The notes: a model not told the origin generated them from the sequence alone. Counted from the stretch's first letter, positions 24,403-33,280 are shown. The stretch is DNA of 64,000 bases from Bailinhaonella thermotolerans (GCF_003594875.1 NZ_QZEY01000005.1:310001-374000); one strand, 5' to 3'. Made by a program: numbers and translations.

Positions 24403-25743
24403 ATGCCGAGTCAGGGTTCCATCGGTGACCGTGTGCGAGCGTTGCGGCTGAACCGGCGTCTGTCGCAGGCTCAGCTGGCCGGCCCGGATCTGTCGGACAG
24501 CTACGTATCCCTCATCGAGTCCGGCAAGCGAATGCCGACGCCCGCCGTGGTCCGGCTGCTCGCCGAGCGCCTGGGGTGCACGGCGGACTTCCTGCTGCAC
24601 GGGGTCGAGCCCCGGCAGCGCATCGACGCCGAGTACGGCCTGCGCCACGCCGAGCTCGAACTCCGCCACGGCGACGCGCTGGCCGCCGCCGAGCGCTTCG
24701 CCGCGATCGCAGCCAGCGAGAGCGAGGACAACCCCGCCGTCGCGGCGATGGCCCGCCTCGGGCACGCCCGCGCGCTGGAGTCCGCCGGGCGGCTGCCCGA
24801 GGCCGTACGCGCCTACGAGGAACTGCGGCAGGAGGCGGCGCACCACCCGGAGCGCTTCTCCGACCTGTCGCTGATCGTCGCGCTGTGCCGGTGCTACCGG
24901 GTCGCGGGCGACGTGCTGCGCGCGCGGGAGCTGGGGTCGGCCGCGCTCGAGGTCGCCGAGCGCCTCGACCTGGTGCGCGGGCAGGACGCCATCCAGCTCG
25001 CCTCCGCCCTCGTCGCCACCGAGCACGACTCCGGCGTCGCCAACGCCGTGCCGTACGCCGAGCGGGTGCTGCTGGCCGCCCAGCCGGTGCAGGCGGTGGA
25101 CCGCAGCGACGAGATCAACGTGCTGTGGGACACGAGCCTGCGCGCGGCCTCCGCGTCCGAGCCCGCGCTGGCGATCAAGCTGGCCGACGAGGCCGTGGCC
25201 GCGAGCACGCACGCCGGCACGTCCGTGGACCTGGCGCGGCTCGCCCTGGGCTGCGCCCGCATCGCGCTGCGCGGGGAGCCGCCGCGCATCCAGCGGGCCG
25301 AGGAGTTCGCGGACCTGGCGCAGCGTTCCCTCGCCGAGCCCGCCCACCAGGCGATGTGCCTGACCATCCTGGCCCGGGTCAAGGTGCTGATGGCCAATCC
25401 GTCCGAGGCCGTGCCGCTGGCCCGCCGGGCGCTCCAGCTCGCCGGGGGCACGCCGCGGGTGGAGACCGCCTCGGCCCACACGGTCCTGGGCATGGCGCTG
25501 ATGGCCGACTCCGACGAGCGCGCCGCCGCCGACTCGCTCCAGACGGCCGCGGGTCACCTGGAGGAGCTGCCCCGCTCCCGCGAGGTGGCCAAGGCGTGGA
25601 AGGAGCTCGGCGACCTGTTCAGCCGCATCGGGTACGGCGAGGCGTCGGCCTCGGCCTACCGCAACGCCCTCCACGCGGTGGGCCTGCGCCCGGCCATGCC
25701 GTTCCCCGATACCTCCCTGGCCGCCGCGCACGCGGCCTCCTGA
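24403..25743 (+). CDS. XRE-family regulator with TPR-like domain
   Basis: The 446-residue product has an N-terminal Cro/C1 helix-turn-helix (IGDRVRALRLNRRLSQAQLA, then DSYVSLIESGKRMPTPAVV; about 6-65) and an all-helical remainder built of repeated 35-40 residue helical hairpins, as in tetratricopeptide-type regulators. In relatives the TPR part binds a peptide or protein partner. Its target is unknown. The gene is 15 bases upstream of trmO and is probably co-transcribed with it. Confidence 0.88.
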   Translation: MPSQGSIGDRVRALRLNRRLSQAQLAGPDLSDSYVSLIESGKRMPTPAVVRLLAERLGCTADFLLHGVEPRQRIDAEYGLRHAELELRHGDALAAAERFAAIAASESEDNPAVAAMARLGHARALESAGRLPEAVRAYEELRQEAAHHPERFSDLSLIVALCRCYRVAGDVLRARELGSAALEVAERLDLVRGQDAIQLASALVATEHDSGVANAVPYAERVLLAAQPVQAVDRSDEINVLWDTSLRAASASEPALAIKLADEAVAASTHAGTSVDLARLALGCARIALRGEPPRIQRAEEFADLAQRSLAEPAHQAMCLTILARVKVLMANPSEAVPLARRALQLAGGTPRVETASAHTVLGMALMADSDERAAADSLQTAAGHLEELPRSREVAKAWKELGDLFSRIGYGEASASAYRNALHAVGLRPAMPFPDTSLAAAHAAS

Positions 25744-25758
25744 GGGCCCGCCGCCTCC

Positions 25759-26160
25759 GTGGCGTACGAGATCCGGCCCATCGGGGTCGTCGAGTCGCCG
25801 CTGAAGGATCGCGCGAGCGCGCCGAAGCAGGGGGTGGAGGGGGCTCCGGAGTCCTGGCTGGCGTTCGATCCCGCGGTGGCCGAAGGCGTCCGTGACCTGC
25901 GGGCCGGCGATGAGGTGTTCGTCCTCACGTGGCTGCACCTGGCCGACCGGTCCGTGCTCGCCGTGCACCCCCGCGACGACCCGCGCAACCCGCTGACCGG
26001 CGTCTTCAGCACCCGCTCCGCCGACCGGCCCAACCCCGTCGGCCTGCACCGGGTGCGGGTGCTCGCCGTGGACGGCCCGCGGGTGCGGGTGGCCGGCCTG
26101 GAGGCGATCGACGGCACCCCGGTCATCGACGTGAAACCGGTCCTCGACGCCACGCGCTGA
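25759..26160 (+). CDS. trmO: tRNA (N6-threonylcarbamoyladenosine37-N6)-methyltransferase TrmO/TsaA
   Basis: The 133-residue product starts at GTG 25759. It opens with YEIRPIGVVESPLKDRASAPKQ and contains DPRNPLTGVFSTRSADRPNPVGLHRVRVL, the diagnostic UPF0066/TsaA segment. The enzyme methylates t6A37 of tRNA-Thr(GGU) using SAM. It is short, lacking the C-terminal extension of the E. coli enzyme, as is usual in actinomycetes. Confidence 0.92.
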   Translation: MAYEIRPIGVVESPLKDRASAPKQGVEGAPESWLAFDPAVAEGVRDLRAGDEVFVLTWLHLADRSVLAVHPRDDPRNPLTGVFSTRSADRPNPVGLHRVRVLAVDGPRVRVAGLEAIDGTPVIDVKPVLDATR

Positions 26161-26244
26161 CGGCCGCCCCAGAGCGCCCTTTCGCTCCGCCGTACGGCAT
26201 GGGCACCCGCCGTACGGCCTTGAGGCGGGCGGGGCGGGCCTCGG

Positions 26245-27369
26245 TCAGGGGGACAGGCGGACGGGCTGGACGAGGTAGCGGAAGGCGGGGACGGGATCGT
26301 CGGCGGCCGGGGGCGTGGTGAAGAGGACCCCCCGGGTGGGGGAGGTGTAGTTGAGCTCGGTGGTCTCGGTGTCGATGCCGGCCAGGCCGTCGAGGAGGAA
26401 CTGCGGGTTGAAGCCGAGGCGGACCGGGCCGCCGTGCAGGCGGGCCTCCAGGGTCTCGTGGGCGCGCGCGCTGGTGCCGCCGCCGGCCTGGACGCGGACC
26501 TCGCCCTCGGTGAAGTCGAGGCGGATCGGGGTGGTGCGCTCGGCCACCAGGGCGGCCCGTTTGATCGCCTCGATGAAGGGGGCGGTGGCGACCTCGGCCT
26601 TTCCGGTCCACTCCCTGGGCAGGTGGTTCTCGTAGTCGATGAAGTGGTCGTCGAGCAGCCGGCTGGTCGTGCGCCGGGTGCCGCCCTCGATGCCGATCAC
26701 CCCCTCGGCGCCGCTCGCGGACAGGGCCAGCGAGACCTCGACGCCTGAGCGCAGCGAGCGGGCGGTCTCGGCCATGACCCGCGCGGGGACCATCGCGCCG
26801 GCCTTGAGGCCGGGGTCCTCGGGCTTCCAGGTCAGGCGGCGGACGGCCAGGCGGTAGCGGTCGGTGCAGGCCAGCGTGAGTAGCCCGCCGTCGATGTCGA
26901 GGCGCACGCCGGTGAGCATGGGCAGGGTGTCGTCGCGGCTCGCGGCGGCCACCACCTGGCTCACGGCCCGGGCGAACACGTCGCCCTCCAGCACGCCCGC
27001 GCGCTCGGGCATCGTGGGGAGCGTGGGATAGTCCTCGACCGGCATCGTGGGCAGCCCGAACTCCGCTCCCCCGCAGGTCACGACCAGCTCGGCGCCCTCG
27101 GTCGCCAGGCGCACGTCGCTCTGGGGCAGGCTGCGCACGATCTCGGCCAGCAGCCGGCCGGGGACCAGCACGCGGCCCGGCTCCTCGGCGCCGACGTCCA
27201 GACCGGCCTGGGCGGACACCTCGTAGTCGAAGCTCGACAGGGTGAGCCGCCCGTCGGCGACGTCGAGCATCATGGCGGCGAGCACGGGGATCGAGGGACG
27301 GGTGGGCAGGCCGCGCGCGGTCCACGCGACCGCGTCGGCGAACTCGTCCCGTTGGGCCAGAATTCTCAC
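26245..27369 (-). CDS. DNA polymerase III beta-clamp paralogue (DnaN-like)
   Basis: The 374-residue product has three clamp subdomains of about 120 residues: MRILAQRDEFADAVAWTARGLPTRPSIPVL, a central VVAAASRDDTLPMLTGVRLDI with ACTDRYRLAVRR, and a C-terminal domain starting IEAIKRAALVAER. The end lacks the usual MPMR-type terminus and reads FRYLVQPVRLSP. It starts at GTG with AAAGGG upstream. The main dnaN should lie next to dnaA, recF and gyrB, which are absent here, so this is probably a second clamp. Partner polymerases are unknown. Confidence 0.88.
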   Translation of the reverse strand: MRILAQRDEFADAVAWTARGLPTRPSIPVLAAMMLDVADGRLTLSSFDYEVSAQAGLDVGAEEPGRVLVPGRLLAEIVRSLPQSDVRLATEGAELVVTCGGAEFGLPTMPVEDYPTLPTMPERAGVLEGDVFARAVSQVVAAASRDDTLPMLTGVRLDIDGGLLTLACTDRYRLAVRRLTWKPEDPGLKAGAMVPARVMAETARSLRSGVEVSLALSASGAEGVIGIEGGTRRTTSRLLDDHFIDYENHLPREWTGKAEVATAPFIEAIKRAALVAERTTPIRLDFTEGEVRVQAGGGTSARAHETLEARLHGGPVRLGFNPQFLLDGLAGIDTETTELNYTSPTRGVLFTTPPAADDPVPAFRYLVQPVRLSP

Positions 27370-27482
27370 TCTCGTCGCCCTTTCAGAGCCTTTTGGGGGG
27401 TCCTGACTGATCTCACGCTATCGGTCGCCACCGACAATTCCGGGCCCGCCGAAGACGCCGGAATTCGTGGTATTCGTCCTGG

Positions 27483-28274
27483 TCAGCGCGGGATTCGGGT
27501 CAGCTCCGACGCGAGTTCGCTCCGCCGGTCCCCGCGGGTGAGGGCGTTCGCGAGAGCCGTTCTGACCTCGGCCGTCCGGCCCGCTCTGACCAGGGCGGAC
27601 GCCTCCGCGAGGGCCTGGCGGGTGTACCGGTCGCGGCGGGGCTCGGCGAGCCAGGTCTCGGCCCAGCGCCTGCGGTGGAAGGAGGGGGTCAGCTTCTCCT
27701 GCTCGTAGGCGAGGTACTCCCACAGGCGGTCGTCCATCACGATCTCCGCCGCCGTCCCCGGGGGCAGCTTCGCCGTCCACCCCGCGTCCGGCCGCGCCCG
27801 CATCGCGATCCCGAGGAACCGCAGGTCAAGCTCCGCTCCCGCCCAGTCGCACAGCACGCGGCGCAAGATCGCGAACGTCTCCCCCTTGTCCACGAGATCC
27901 GCGAACACCACGGGCCGCCCGAGCCCCCTGATCCGGTACGGCGTGAGCCCGACCGCCCCGAGGTACCCCCGCAGCCGCCGTACCTCCTCCGGGGTCGGCT
28001 CCCCCTCCAGCGAGATCGTCAGGTGCCGGGCGAGCCCCTCCGCCGAGGTCCCCGCGAGCGCGCCCGTGAGCAGGTCGAACAGGCTGTCCGCCGACCGCCC
28101 GAGAAACCACGTCTCCCCGCCCTCCGACGCCGCCAGCACCTCCCCGGCGCATCGGACCAGCTCCGGCAGGTACCAGAGCTCCGGCTCCGGCTCCCCAGCC
28201 GTCACCTCCCGGACGACCCGCTCATCCGCCGGATCCCATCGGAACGGCACCACGACCCGCTCGTCCCCGCCCAT
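27483..28274 (-). CDS. phosphoribosyltransferase-like protein, unknown substrate
   Basis: The product has 263 residues from ATG 28274. The middle of the protein reads ETWFLGRSADSLFDLLTGAL and then RPVVFADLVDKGETFAILRRVL, which fits a PRTase fold: an N-terminal strand-loop for pyrophosphate and a PRPP-type loop of VVFxDxVDxGxT form, although the usual paired acidic residues and Gly are partly replaced. The rest is helical. I cannot assign a substrate. It is transcribed in the same direction as the clamp gene, 113 bp upstream of its start. Confidence 0.65.
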   Translation of the reverse strand: MGGDERVVVPFRWDPADERVVREVTAGEPEPELWYLPELVRCAGEVLAASEGGETWFLGRSADSLFDLLTGALAGTSAEGLARHLTISLEGEPTPEEVRRLRGYLGAVGLTPYRIRGLGRPVVFADLVDKGETFAILRRVLCDWAGAELDLRFLGIAMRARPDAGWTAKLPPGTAAEIVMDDRLWEYLAYEQEKLTPSFHRRRWAETWLAEPRRDRYTRQALAEASALVRAGRTAEVRTALANALTRGDRRSELASELTRIPR

Positions 28275-28358
28275 CCCCCACCCCTCCCGGCCGGCCCGAC
28301 GCCTCCCGCACATGCTCCCACCCGGGCCGTACGGCACGAGCGCCGACCACCCCCGTCT

Positions 28359-28438
28359 TGATCTCGCGATCCCGCTCCAAGCCCGGCCGTCCCCGGCACC
28401 TCGGCCGATCCCGCCCGCGAAGCGGGATCACGAGATCA
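28359..28438. repeat. 18-bp inverted repeat related to the 8.3-kb element
   Basis: Arms at 28359-28376 and 28421-28438 match at 17 of 18 positions and are separated by 44 bases, almost the same loop length as the repeat at 8289-8376. The arm sequences of the two loci share the TGATCT-CGAT-CCGC core, so they look like members of one dispersed family. Confidence 0.7.
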
Positions 28439-28571
28439 CGGCACCGGAAAGCGACTCCGCCCCGGCCTCGGCTCCGGCCCGGGCGGCCGCACCCGGGGCC
28501 GAGGCGATGCTCGTATCCCGGACTCGGTTCGAGTTCGCGGGCGGGGATCCAGGGGAGGGCGTCGGCGGCGG

Positions 28572-29450
28572 TCAGGACGGGGTGGGGCGGGTGGGGGTGG
28601 AGAGGATGTAGGCGAGGATGGCGGAGTAGTCGCGGTCGCTCCAGCCGGCGGCGTCGGCGTCGGCGAGCCAGGAGCGGGCGGCGGGGGCCAGACGGAGGTG
28701 GAGGCCGGCGCGCTCGGCCGCGGCCGTGACGAGGGTGGCGTCCTTGCGGGCCAGGGACAGGGCGAAGTGGTGGGGGTAGTCGCCGGACTCCACGGCGGGG
28801 CGGCGGCGCTCGGCCTGGGCGGCCAGGGGGGTCGCGCCGAGGACCTGGAAGGCGGCCTCCCGGGAGAGGCCGAGGGCGTCGGACAGGGCCAGGGCCTCGC
28901 CCAGGACGCCGAGGACGCCGAACAGGGTGGAGTTCGCCACGAGCTTGGCCGCGGCCCCGGAGCCGCGCGGGCCCAGGTGGAGCGGGGTGCCCAGGGCGGA
29001 CAGGGTGGGGGTCACGCGGTCCGCGAGGTCCTTCGGCCCGCCGAGGAATATCTTGAGGGTGCCCGCCTCGGCCTCGGGCAGGCTGCCCAGGACCGGGGCG
29101 TCCACCAGCCCCACGCCCTCCGGCAGGGCCGTGACCAGGCGTTCGACCGCCTCGGCGCCCACGGTGGACATCTCCGCGACGACGGCCCCCTGGCACACTC
29201 CGGCCGCCACGCCCTCGGGCCCCTCGGTGACCTCGCGGAGCGCCTCGGGGGTGGCCAGCATCGTGATCACCAGTTCCGCGCCTGTCGCCGCCGCGCGGGG
29301 GCTGTCCGTGGCGATCGCCCCCGCCCTGACCAGCGGTTCCGCCTTCTCGGGCGTGCGGTTCCAGACGGTCAGCGAGTGCCCGGCGTCGAGCAGCCGGCGC
29401 GCCATCCGGCCGCCCATCGCGCCCAGTCCGATGAATCCCACAGTGGCCAT
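28572..29450 (-). CDS. NAD(P)-dependent beta-hydroxyacid dehydrogenase family protein
   Basis: The 292-residue product has the Rossmann start VGFIGLGAMGGRMARRLLDAG and NRTPEKAEPL, the substrate-binding DAPVLGSLPEAEAGTLKIFLGG, and the catalytic Lys region GSGAAAKLVANSTL. It is of the 3-hydroxyisobutyrate or succinic-semialdehyde (glyoxylate) reductase type, or an imine-reductase relative; the catalytic Lys is present, which favours a hydroxyacid substrate. It is monocistronic by spacing. Confidence 0.88.
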   Translation of the reverse strand: MATVGFIGLGAMGGRMARRLLDAGHSLTVWNRTPEKAEPLVRAGAIATDSPRAAATGAELVITMLATPEALREVTEGPEGVAAGVCQGAVVAEMSTVGAEAVERLVTALPEGVGLVDAPVLGSLPEAEAGTLKIFLGGPKDLADRVTPTLSALGTPLHLGPRGSGAAAKLVANSTLFGVLGVLGEALALSDALGLSREAAFQVLGATPLAAQAERRRPAVESGDYPHHFALSLARKDATLVTAAAERAGLHLRLAPAARSWLADADAAGWSDRDYSAILAYILSTPTRPTPS

Positions 29451-29525
29451 GACCCGATCATGCCCGTCCCCGCCCGCCTCACGCCCGCCCGGGCCGTACG
29501 GCTCACGCGGGCGTGACGGGGCCGG

Positions 29526-30674
29526 TCAGCCGTGCCGTACCGGCGACTTCGGGGGCTGCCAGGTGAAGAGGGCGTCGGCCTGGCGGAGCATGGCGCCGGG
29601 GCCGAGGCGGGCGGTGAGGCGGAGGGCGGCGTCGCGGAGGGCGACGGCGACCGGGTTGGTCTGGCGCGTCACGCGGTTGATCGTGGCGGCGCGGCGGACG
29701 ATCGCGGTCGTGCGGGGCAGGCGGGCGGCGGTGTACGCGGGAAGTCCGCCGCCGTCGGTGACCTCGTGGGCGAGCACGACCGCGTCCTCGATGGACTGGC
29801 AGGCGCCCTGGCCCAGGTTGGGGGTCATGGCGTGGGCGGCGTCCCCGAGCAGCGCGACGCGGCCGCGGTGGAACGCCGGGAGCGGCGTCTCCAGGTAGTG
29901 GACGTCGTTGCGCAGGATCCGGGCGGGATCCGCGCGCTCCAGCATCGACGGGATCGGGTCGTGCCAGGTGGAGAACAGCCGCAGCAGTTCGGCGCGCTCG
30001 TCGGGGGCGCGGTCGCCGGCGGGCTTGGGCGCGGTGGCGTAGCCGTACGCGAGGCCGCCGGTCATCGGCATCACCCCGAAGATCAGCCCGCGGCCCCAGG
30101 TCTCGCCGGGCACGACGGTCAGGCCGTCCGCGGGGACGAGCACCCGCCAGGCGGTCACGCCGGAGTACACCGGGCCCGGGTGGCCGGGGAAGAGCGTCCG
30201 GCGCACCGTGGAGTGGATCCCGTCCGCGCCCACCACGAGATCCGCCTCGATCTCGCCGTCGCTGGTCACCAGCGTGCCGCGCTCGGGGTCCACCGACTCG
30301 ACGCTCACGCCGAGCCGTACGGCGTCCGCCCCGACCAGGTCCGTCAGCACCTCGGAGAGGGCGGAACGCCGGAGGACCACGGTCGGGTCCCCGTACCGCT
30401 CCTGGTGCGCGCCGGAGGAGGTGCGGTTGAGCCACCCGCCGTCCGGGGTGCGCAGGCCCATGGCGCCCTGCAGGGCCGACATCCCGCGAACGGCGTCGCC
30501 CGCGTCGATGGTGTCGAGGGCGCGGAGGGCGTTCGGCGTGATGGCGAACCCGGAGCCGACGGGCTCCAGGGCACGCGCGCGCTCCAGGACGGTGACGGTC
30601 CAGCCCTTCCGCTTGAGGGCCGCGGCCGCGGTGAGTCCCCCGGTGCCGCCGCCGACGATCGCCGCGTGAGCCAT
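29526..30674 (-). CDS. FAD-dependent aromatic monooxygenase
   Basis: The 382-residue product has the FAD motif GGGTGGLTAAAALKRKGW and VLER, the DG motif VVGADGIHSTVR and the second FAD motif LLGDAAHAMTPNLGQGACQ. This is the PHBH fold of class A flavin monooxygenases (salicylate or urate hydroxylase types). Of two adjacent ATGs, the second (30674) is preferred since AAGGAGG lies 6 bases before it. It is divergent from a TetR gene across two palindromes and is the likely target of that repressor. Confidence 0.92.
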   Translation of the reverse strand: MAHAAIVGGGTGGLTAAAALKRKGWTVTVLERARALEPVGSGFAITPNALRALDTIDAGDAVRGMSALQGAMGLRTPDGGWLNRTSSGAHQERYGDPTVVLRRSALSEVLTDLVGADAVRLGVSVESVDPERGTLVTSDGEIEADLVVGADGIHSTVRRTLFPGHPGPVYSGVTAWRVLVPADGLTVVPGETWGRGLIFGVMPMTGGLAYGYATAPKPAGDRAPDERAELLRLFSTWHDPIPSMLERADPARILRNDVHYLETPLPAFHRGRVALLGDAAHAMTPNLGQGACQSIEDAVVLAHEVTDGGGLPAYTAARLPRTTAIVRRAATINRVTRQTNPVAVALRDAALRLTARLGPGAMLRQADALFTWQPPKSPVRHG

Positions 30675-30688
30675 CATGAGCCTCCTTA

Positions 30689-30738
30689 ACTACGAACGTA
30701 GTCTCACCGTACTACATACGTAGTTTGATGGGTAGCAT
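30689..30738. promoter_or_regulatory. paired palindromic operators and leaderless tetR promoter
   Basis: ACTACGAACGTAGT (30689-30702) and ACTACATACGTAGT (30711-30724) are two near-identical palindromes centred 22 bp apart, two helical turns. TAGCAT at 30733-30738 ends 7 bases before the tetR GTG at 30745. The layout predicts cooperative repression of both divergent genes. Confidence 0.75.
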
Positions 30739-30744
30739 GCATCC

Positions 30745-31320
30745 GTGAGATCGCCGCGCGCCGCCCTCCTCGCCGACACCGCCATCGCCCTGCTCGCCGA
30801 GCGCGGCATCCACGGGCTCACCCATCGCGCGGTGGACGAGGCCGCCGGCCTGCCGCCCGGATCGACCTCGAACGTCGCCCGCACCCGCGCCGCGCTGCTG
30901 GAGCTGACGCTCGACCGGCTGACCGAACAGGAGCAGGTGGTCATGGCCGGTTTCCGCCCCCCGGACCGGGCCGCCCTCGACCTGGACACGGTGGCCGACA
31001 CGCTGGCCGGGATCGTCATGCTCCAGCTCAGCGAGGGCCGCACGCGGACGCTCGCGCGCTACGAGCTGGCCCTGGAGGCCAACCGGCGGCCCGAGCTGCG
31101 CAAGAGCTACGACGAGATCGGCCGGGGCTTCCGGGACGCCGCGACGGTGTTCATGGCCGCGCTGGGCTCGCCCGACCCGGTGCGGCACGCGCGCCAGTTG
31201 ATCGCGTACGGCGAGGGCGTCATCTTCTACGCGCTGGTCGGGGCGGGCGGCACCCCCTCCCGCGAGGAGATCCGCCTCGCCATCCGCGACCACCTCCGCG
31301 GCTCCCTCTCCCCGCGATAA
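30745..31320 (+). CDS. TetR-family regulator of the divergent monooxygenase gene
   Basis: The 191-residue product starts at GTG with no ribosome binding site. The helix-turn-helix is at about 8-50 (TAIALLAERGIHGLTHRAVDE, AAGLPPGSTSNVARTRAAL). The ligand domain has YELALEANRRPELRKSYDE typical of the TetR group with short second helices. It probably binds the paired palindromes upstream to control itself and the FAD monooxygenase. Confidence 0.88.
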   Translation: MRSPRAALLADTAIALLAERGIHGLTHRAVDEAAGLPPGSTSNVARTRAALLELTLDRLTEQEQVVMAGFRPPDRAALDLDTVADTLAGIVMLQLSEGRTRTLARYELALEANRRPELRKSYDEIGRGFRDAATVFMAALGSPDPVRHARQLIAYGEGVIFYALVGAGGTPSREEIRLAIRDHLRGSLSPR

Positions 31321-31460
31321 CCGCTCCCCTTCGCCGCGACAGCGGGCTCCCTCTTCCCGCGACAGCGGATCCCCTCTTCCCGCGACAGCGGGTCCCCTCT
31401 TCCCGCGAGAGCCGCTCCTCCTGCCCGGGACAGCGGTTCCCCCTCGCCGCGAGATGACCG
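31312..31460. repeat. 23-bp tandem array, about six units
   Basis: Units of CGCGACAGCGG-TCCCCTCTTCC type start at 31312, 31335, 31358, 31381, 31404, 31426 and 31448 (23-bp period, then 22). The first unit overlaps the end of the tetR gene. There is no gene between 31321 and 31652. Confidence 0.85.
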
Positions 31461-31516
31461 CTCCCTCCGCGTCCGCGCCGCCGTACGGCCCGGGCGGGGC
31501 TCACCGTCGCGAAGTG

Positions 31517-31549
31517 CAACGCTCGTTTTACTAATTGCATGAAGCGTTG
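31517..31549. promoter_or_regulatory. inverted repeat in the MFS promoter region
   Basis: CAACGCT at 31517-31523 and AGCGTTG at 31543-31549 flank an AT-rich spacer (TTTTACTAATTGCATG) that may hold the -10 region. It resembles the AT-rich operator at 48438-48480. It is a likely repressor site for the exporter. Confidence 0.5.
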
Positions 31550-31652
31550 TAATTTGTGGAGGTGCCGCCGTGGACGTGCCCGCTCCGGCACGGAGAGACG
31601 CGCGCGCCCGGGGTGCCCGCGTCGGCCGATTCCTCCAGATAGGAGCACTTCC

Positions 31653-33221
31653 TTGAAAGCCCGAAGCTCCAGCCCCGCGATCACGCTGGCGGTCGTGCTG
31701 CTGGGATTCCTGACCCTGCCGATGTCGATGTCCGGGACCACCGTCGCGGTGCCGCTGATCGGGGCCGACCTCGGCGCCTCGGGAGGCGCGCTCCAGTGGG
31801 TCGTCACCGGGTACTTCCTGATGGCCTCCTCCTTCATGCTCGTCGCCGGGTCGCTCGGCGACCTCCTGGGCCGCCGCCGCGTCTACCTCGCCGGGGCGCT
31901 GGTGTACGCCGGGGGCATGCTCGGCGGCGCGTTCGCCCCCGGGATACTCGTGCTCGACGTGCTCCGCTCGATCACCGGCGTGGGCGCGGCCGGGGTGATG
32001 GCCGGCGGCGGCGCGATCCTGGCCACCACGTTCACCGGGCCCTCGCGCACCCGGGCGTTCGCGGCCATGGGCACGATCGCCGGCGTCGGGCTCGCACTGG
32101 GGCCCTCGCTCTCGGGCTGGCTGGTCGGCGCGGTCGGCTGGCGCGCGACCTTCGGGATCTTCGCCGCCGCCGGGCTGGCGCTGATCGTCGGCGCGATGTT
32201 CATGGCCGAGTCGCGGGCCGCCGCCCGTCCCAGGCTGGACCGGACCGGCGTCGTGTCGTTCATCGGCGGGCTCGCCCTGGTCATGCTGGGGATCACCCGG
32301 AGCGCGCAGACCGGGTGGGCGAACGCGCAGGTCGTCCTCCTGATCGCCGCCGGGATCGCGTTGCTCGTGGTGTTCGTGCTGGCCGAGCGCCGTACGGCCC
32401 ACCCGGTCCTGGACCTGACCCTGCTGCGGAACCGGCGTTTCATGGGCTGGCTGCTCGCGGCCGTGGCGATGGTCACCGGGTTCGGCGGCATCCTGTCCTA
32501 CCTGCCCAGCTACCTCCAGGGCGCGAGCGGGGCGTCGGCGGGCGAGGCCGGGTTGATGATGCTGATGCCGACGGCGCCGGTGCTGTTCATGCCCGCGCTG
32601 GGCGGGCGGCTGGTCAACCGCGGGGTGCCGCCCCGGGCCGTGATCACCTTCGCGCTGCTGCTGATCGCGGCGGGGAACGCGTGGCTGACCGTGCTGCGGC
32701 CGGGCGCGGGCGCGCTGGAGCTGGCCGGGCCGCTGGTGTCGGTGGGCGTGGGGATGGGGCTGTCCGCCGGGCTGATCGACGCGCAGGCGATGGGCCAGGT
32801 CCCCGCCGCGCGCGCCGGGATGGCGTCGGGCCTGCTCAACACCGTCCGAGGCGGGACGCAGACGCTGGTCATGGCGCTGTTCGGGTCGCTGCTGATCGGC
32901 CTGCTCCAGGCCCGTCTCGGCTCCGCCGCGCTGGCCGGGCAGGTCGCCACCGGGAAGCTGACCGGCGGGGACCACGCCTTCCTGGCGGACCAGCTCACCG
33001 AGGTGTGGCGGGTGATCCTGTATGCCGTCGCCGGGCTGGGCGCCGTCGCGGCCCTCGCCGTCAGCGCCCTGGTCGCCCCGCCCCGCCGTACGGCTGACGC
33101 GAGCACCTCGGCGGACCCGGGCACGGCGGCGGGCCCGGGTACGGCGGCGGGCGCGGGCGGCCCGGCGGATGCGGGCTCAGCGAGGCCCGTGGGGGCCGGG
33201 CGGATCGCGGGACGCGCCTGA
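31653..33221 (+). CDS. MFS multidrug exporter (DHA2, 14-TM type)
   Basis: The 522-residue product is chosen to start at TTG 31653 because AGGAG lies 7 bases before it; the frame is open further upstream but reads as Arg/Pro-rich non-protein. About 14 hydrophobic segments are present, with the first-loop motif GSLGDLLGRRRVYLAG and ALQWVVTGYFLMASS typical of the EmrB/QacA family. The C-terminal 45 residues are a disordered Ala/Gly/Pro tail. It is followed after 59 bp by a DsbA-like gene in the same direction. Confidence 0.9.
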   Translation: MKARSSSPAITLAVVLLGFLTLPMSMSGTTVAVPLIGADLGASGGALQWVVTGYFLMASSFMLVAGSLGDLLGRRRVYLAGALVYAGGMLGGAFAPGILVLDVLRSITGVGAAGVMAGGGAILATTFTGPSRTRAFAAMGTIAGVGLALGPSLSGWLVGAVGWRATFGIFAAAGLALIVGAMFMAESRAAARPRLDRTGVVSFIGGLALVMLGITRSAQTGWANAQVVLLIAAGIALLVVFVLAERRTAHPVLDLTLLRNRRFMGWLLAAVAMVTGFGGILSYLPSYLQGASGASAGEAGLMMLMPTAPVLFMPALGGRLVNRGVPPRAVITFALLLIAAGNAWLTVLRPGAGALELAGPLVSVGVGMGLSAGLIDAQAMGQVPAARAGMASGLLNTVRGGTQTLVMALFGSLLIGLLQARLGSAALAGQVATGKLTGGDHAFLADQLTEVWRVILYAVAGLGAVAALAVSALVAPPRRTADASTSADPGTAAGPGTAAGAGGPADAGSARPVGAGRIAGRA

Positions 33222-33280
33222 AGGCGTCGGCCCGGAACGAACCGGAATGAACTGATCGATTGAGAGAGGAACCGAGGGAC

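Noticed and set aside
31312-31460. 23-bp array considered as a CRISPR
   Set aside because: Units are contiguous without unique spacers, and there are no cas genes.
31227-32975. Long Arg/Gly/His-rich frame antisense to the DHA2 exporter
   Set aside because: Composition typical of antisense GC-rich DNA, overlapping a membrane protein with all its motifs on the other strand.
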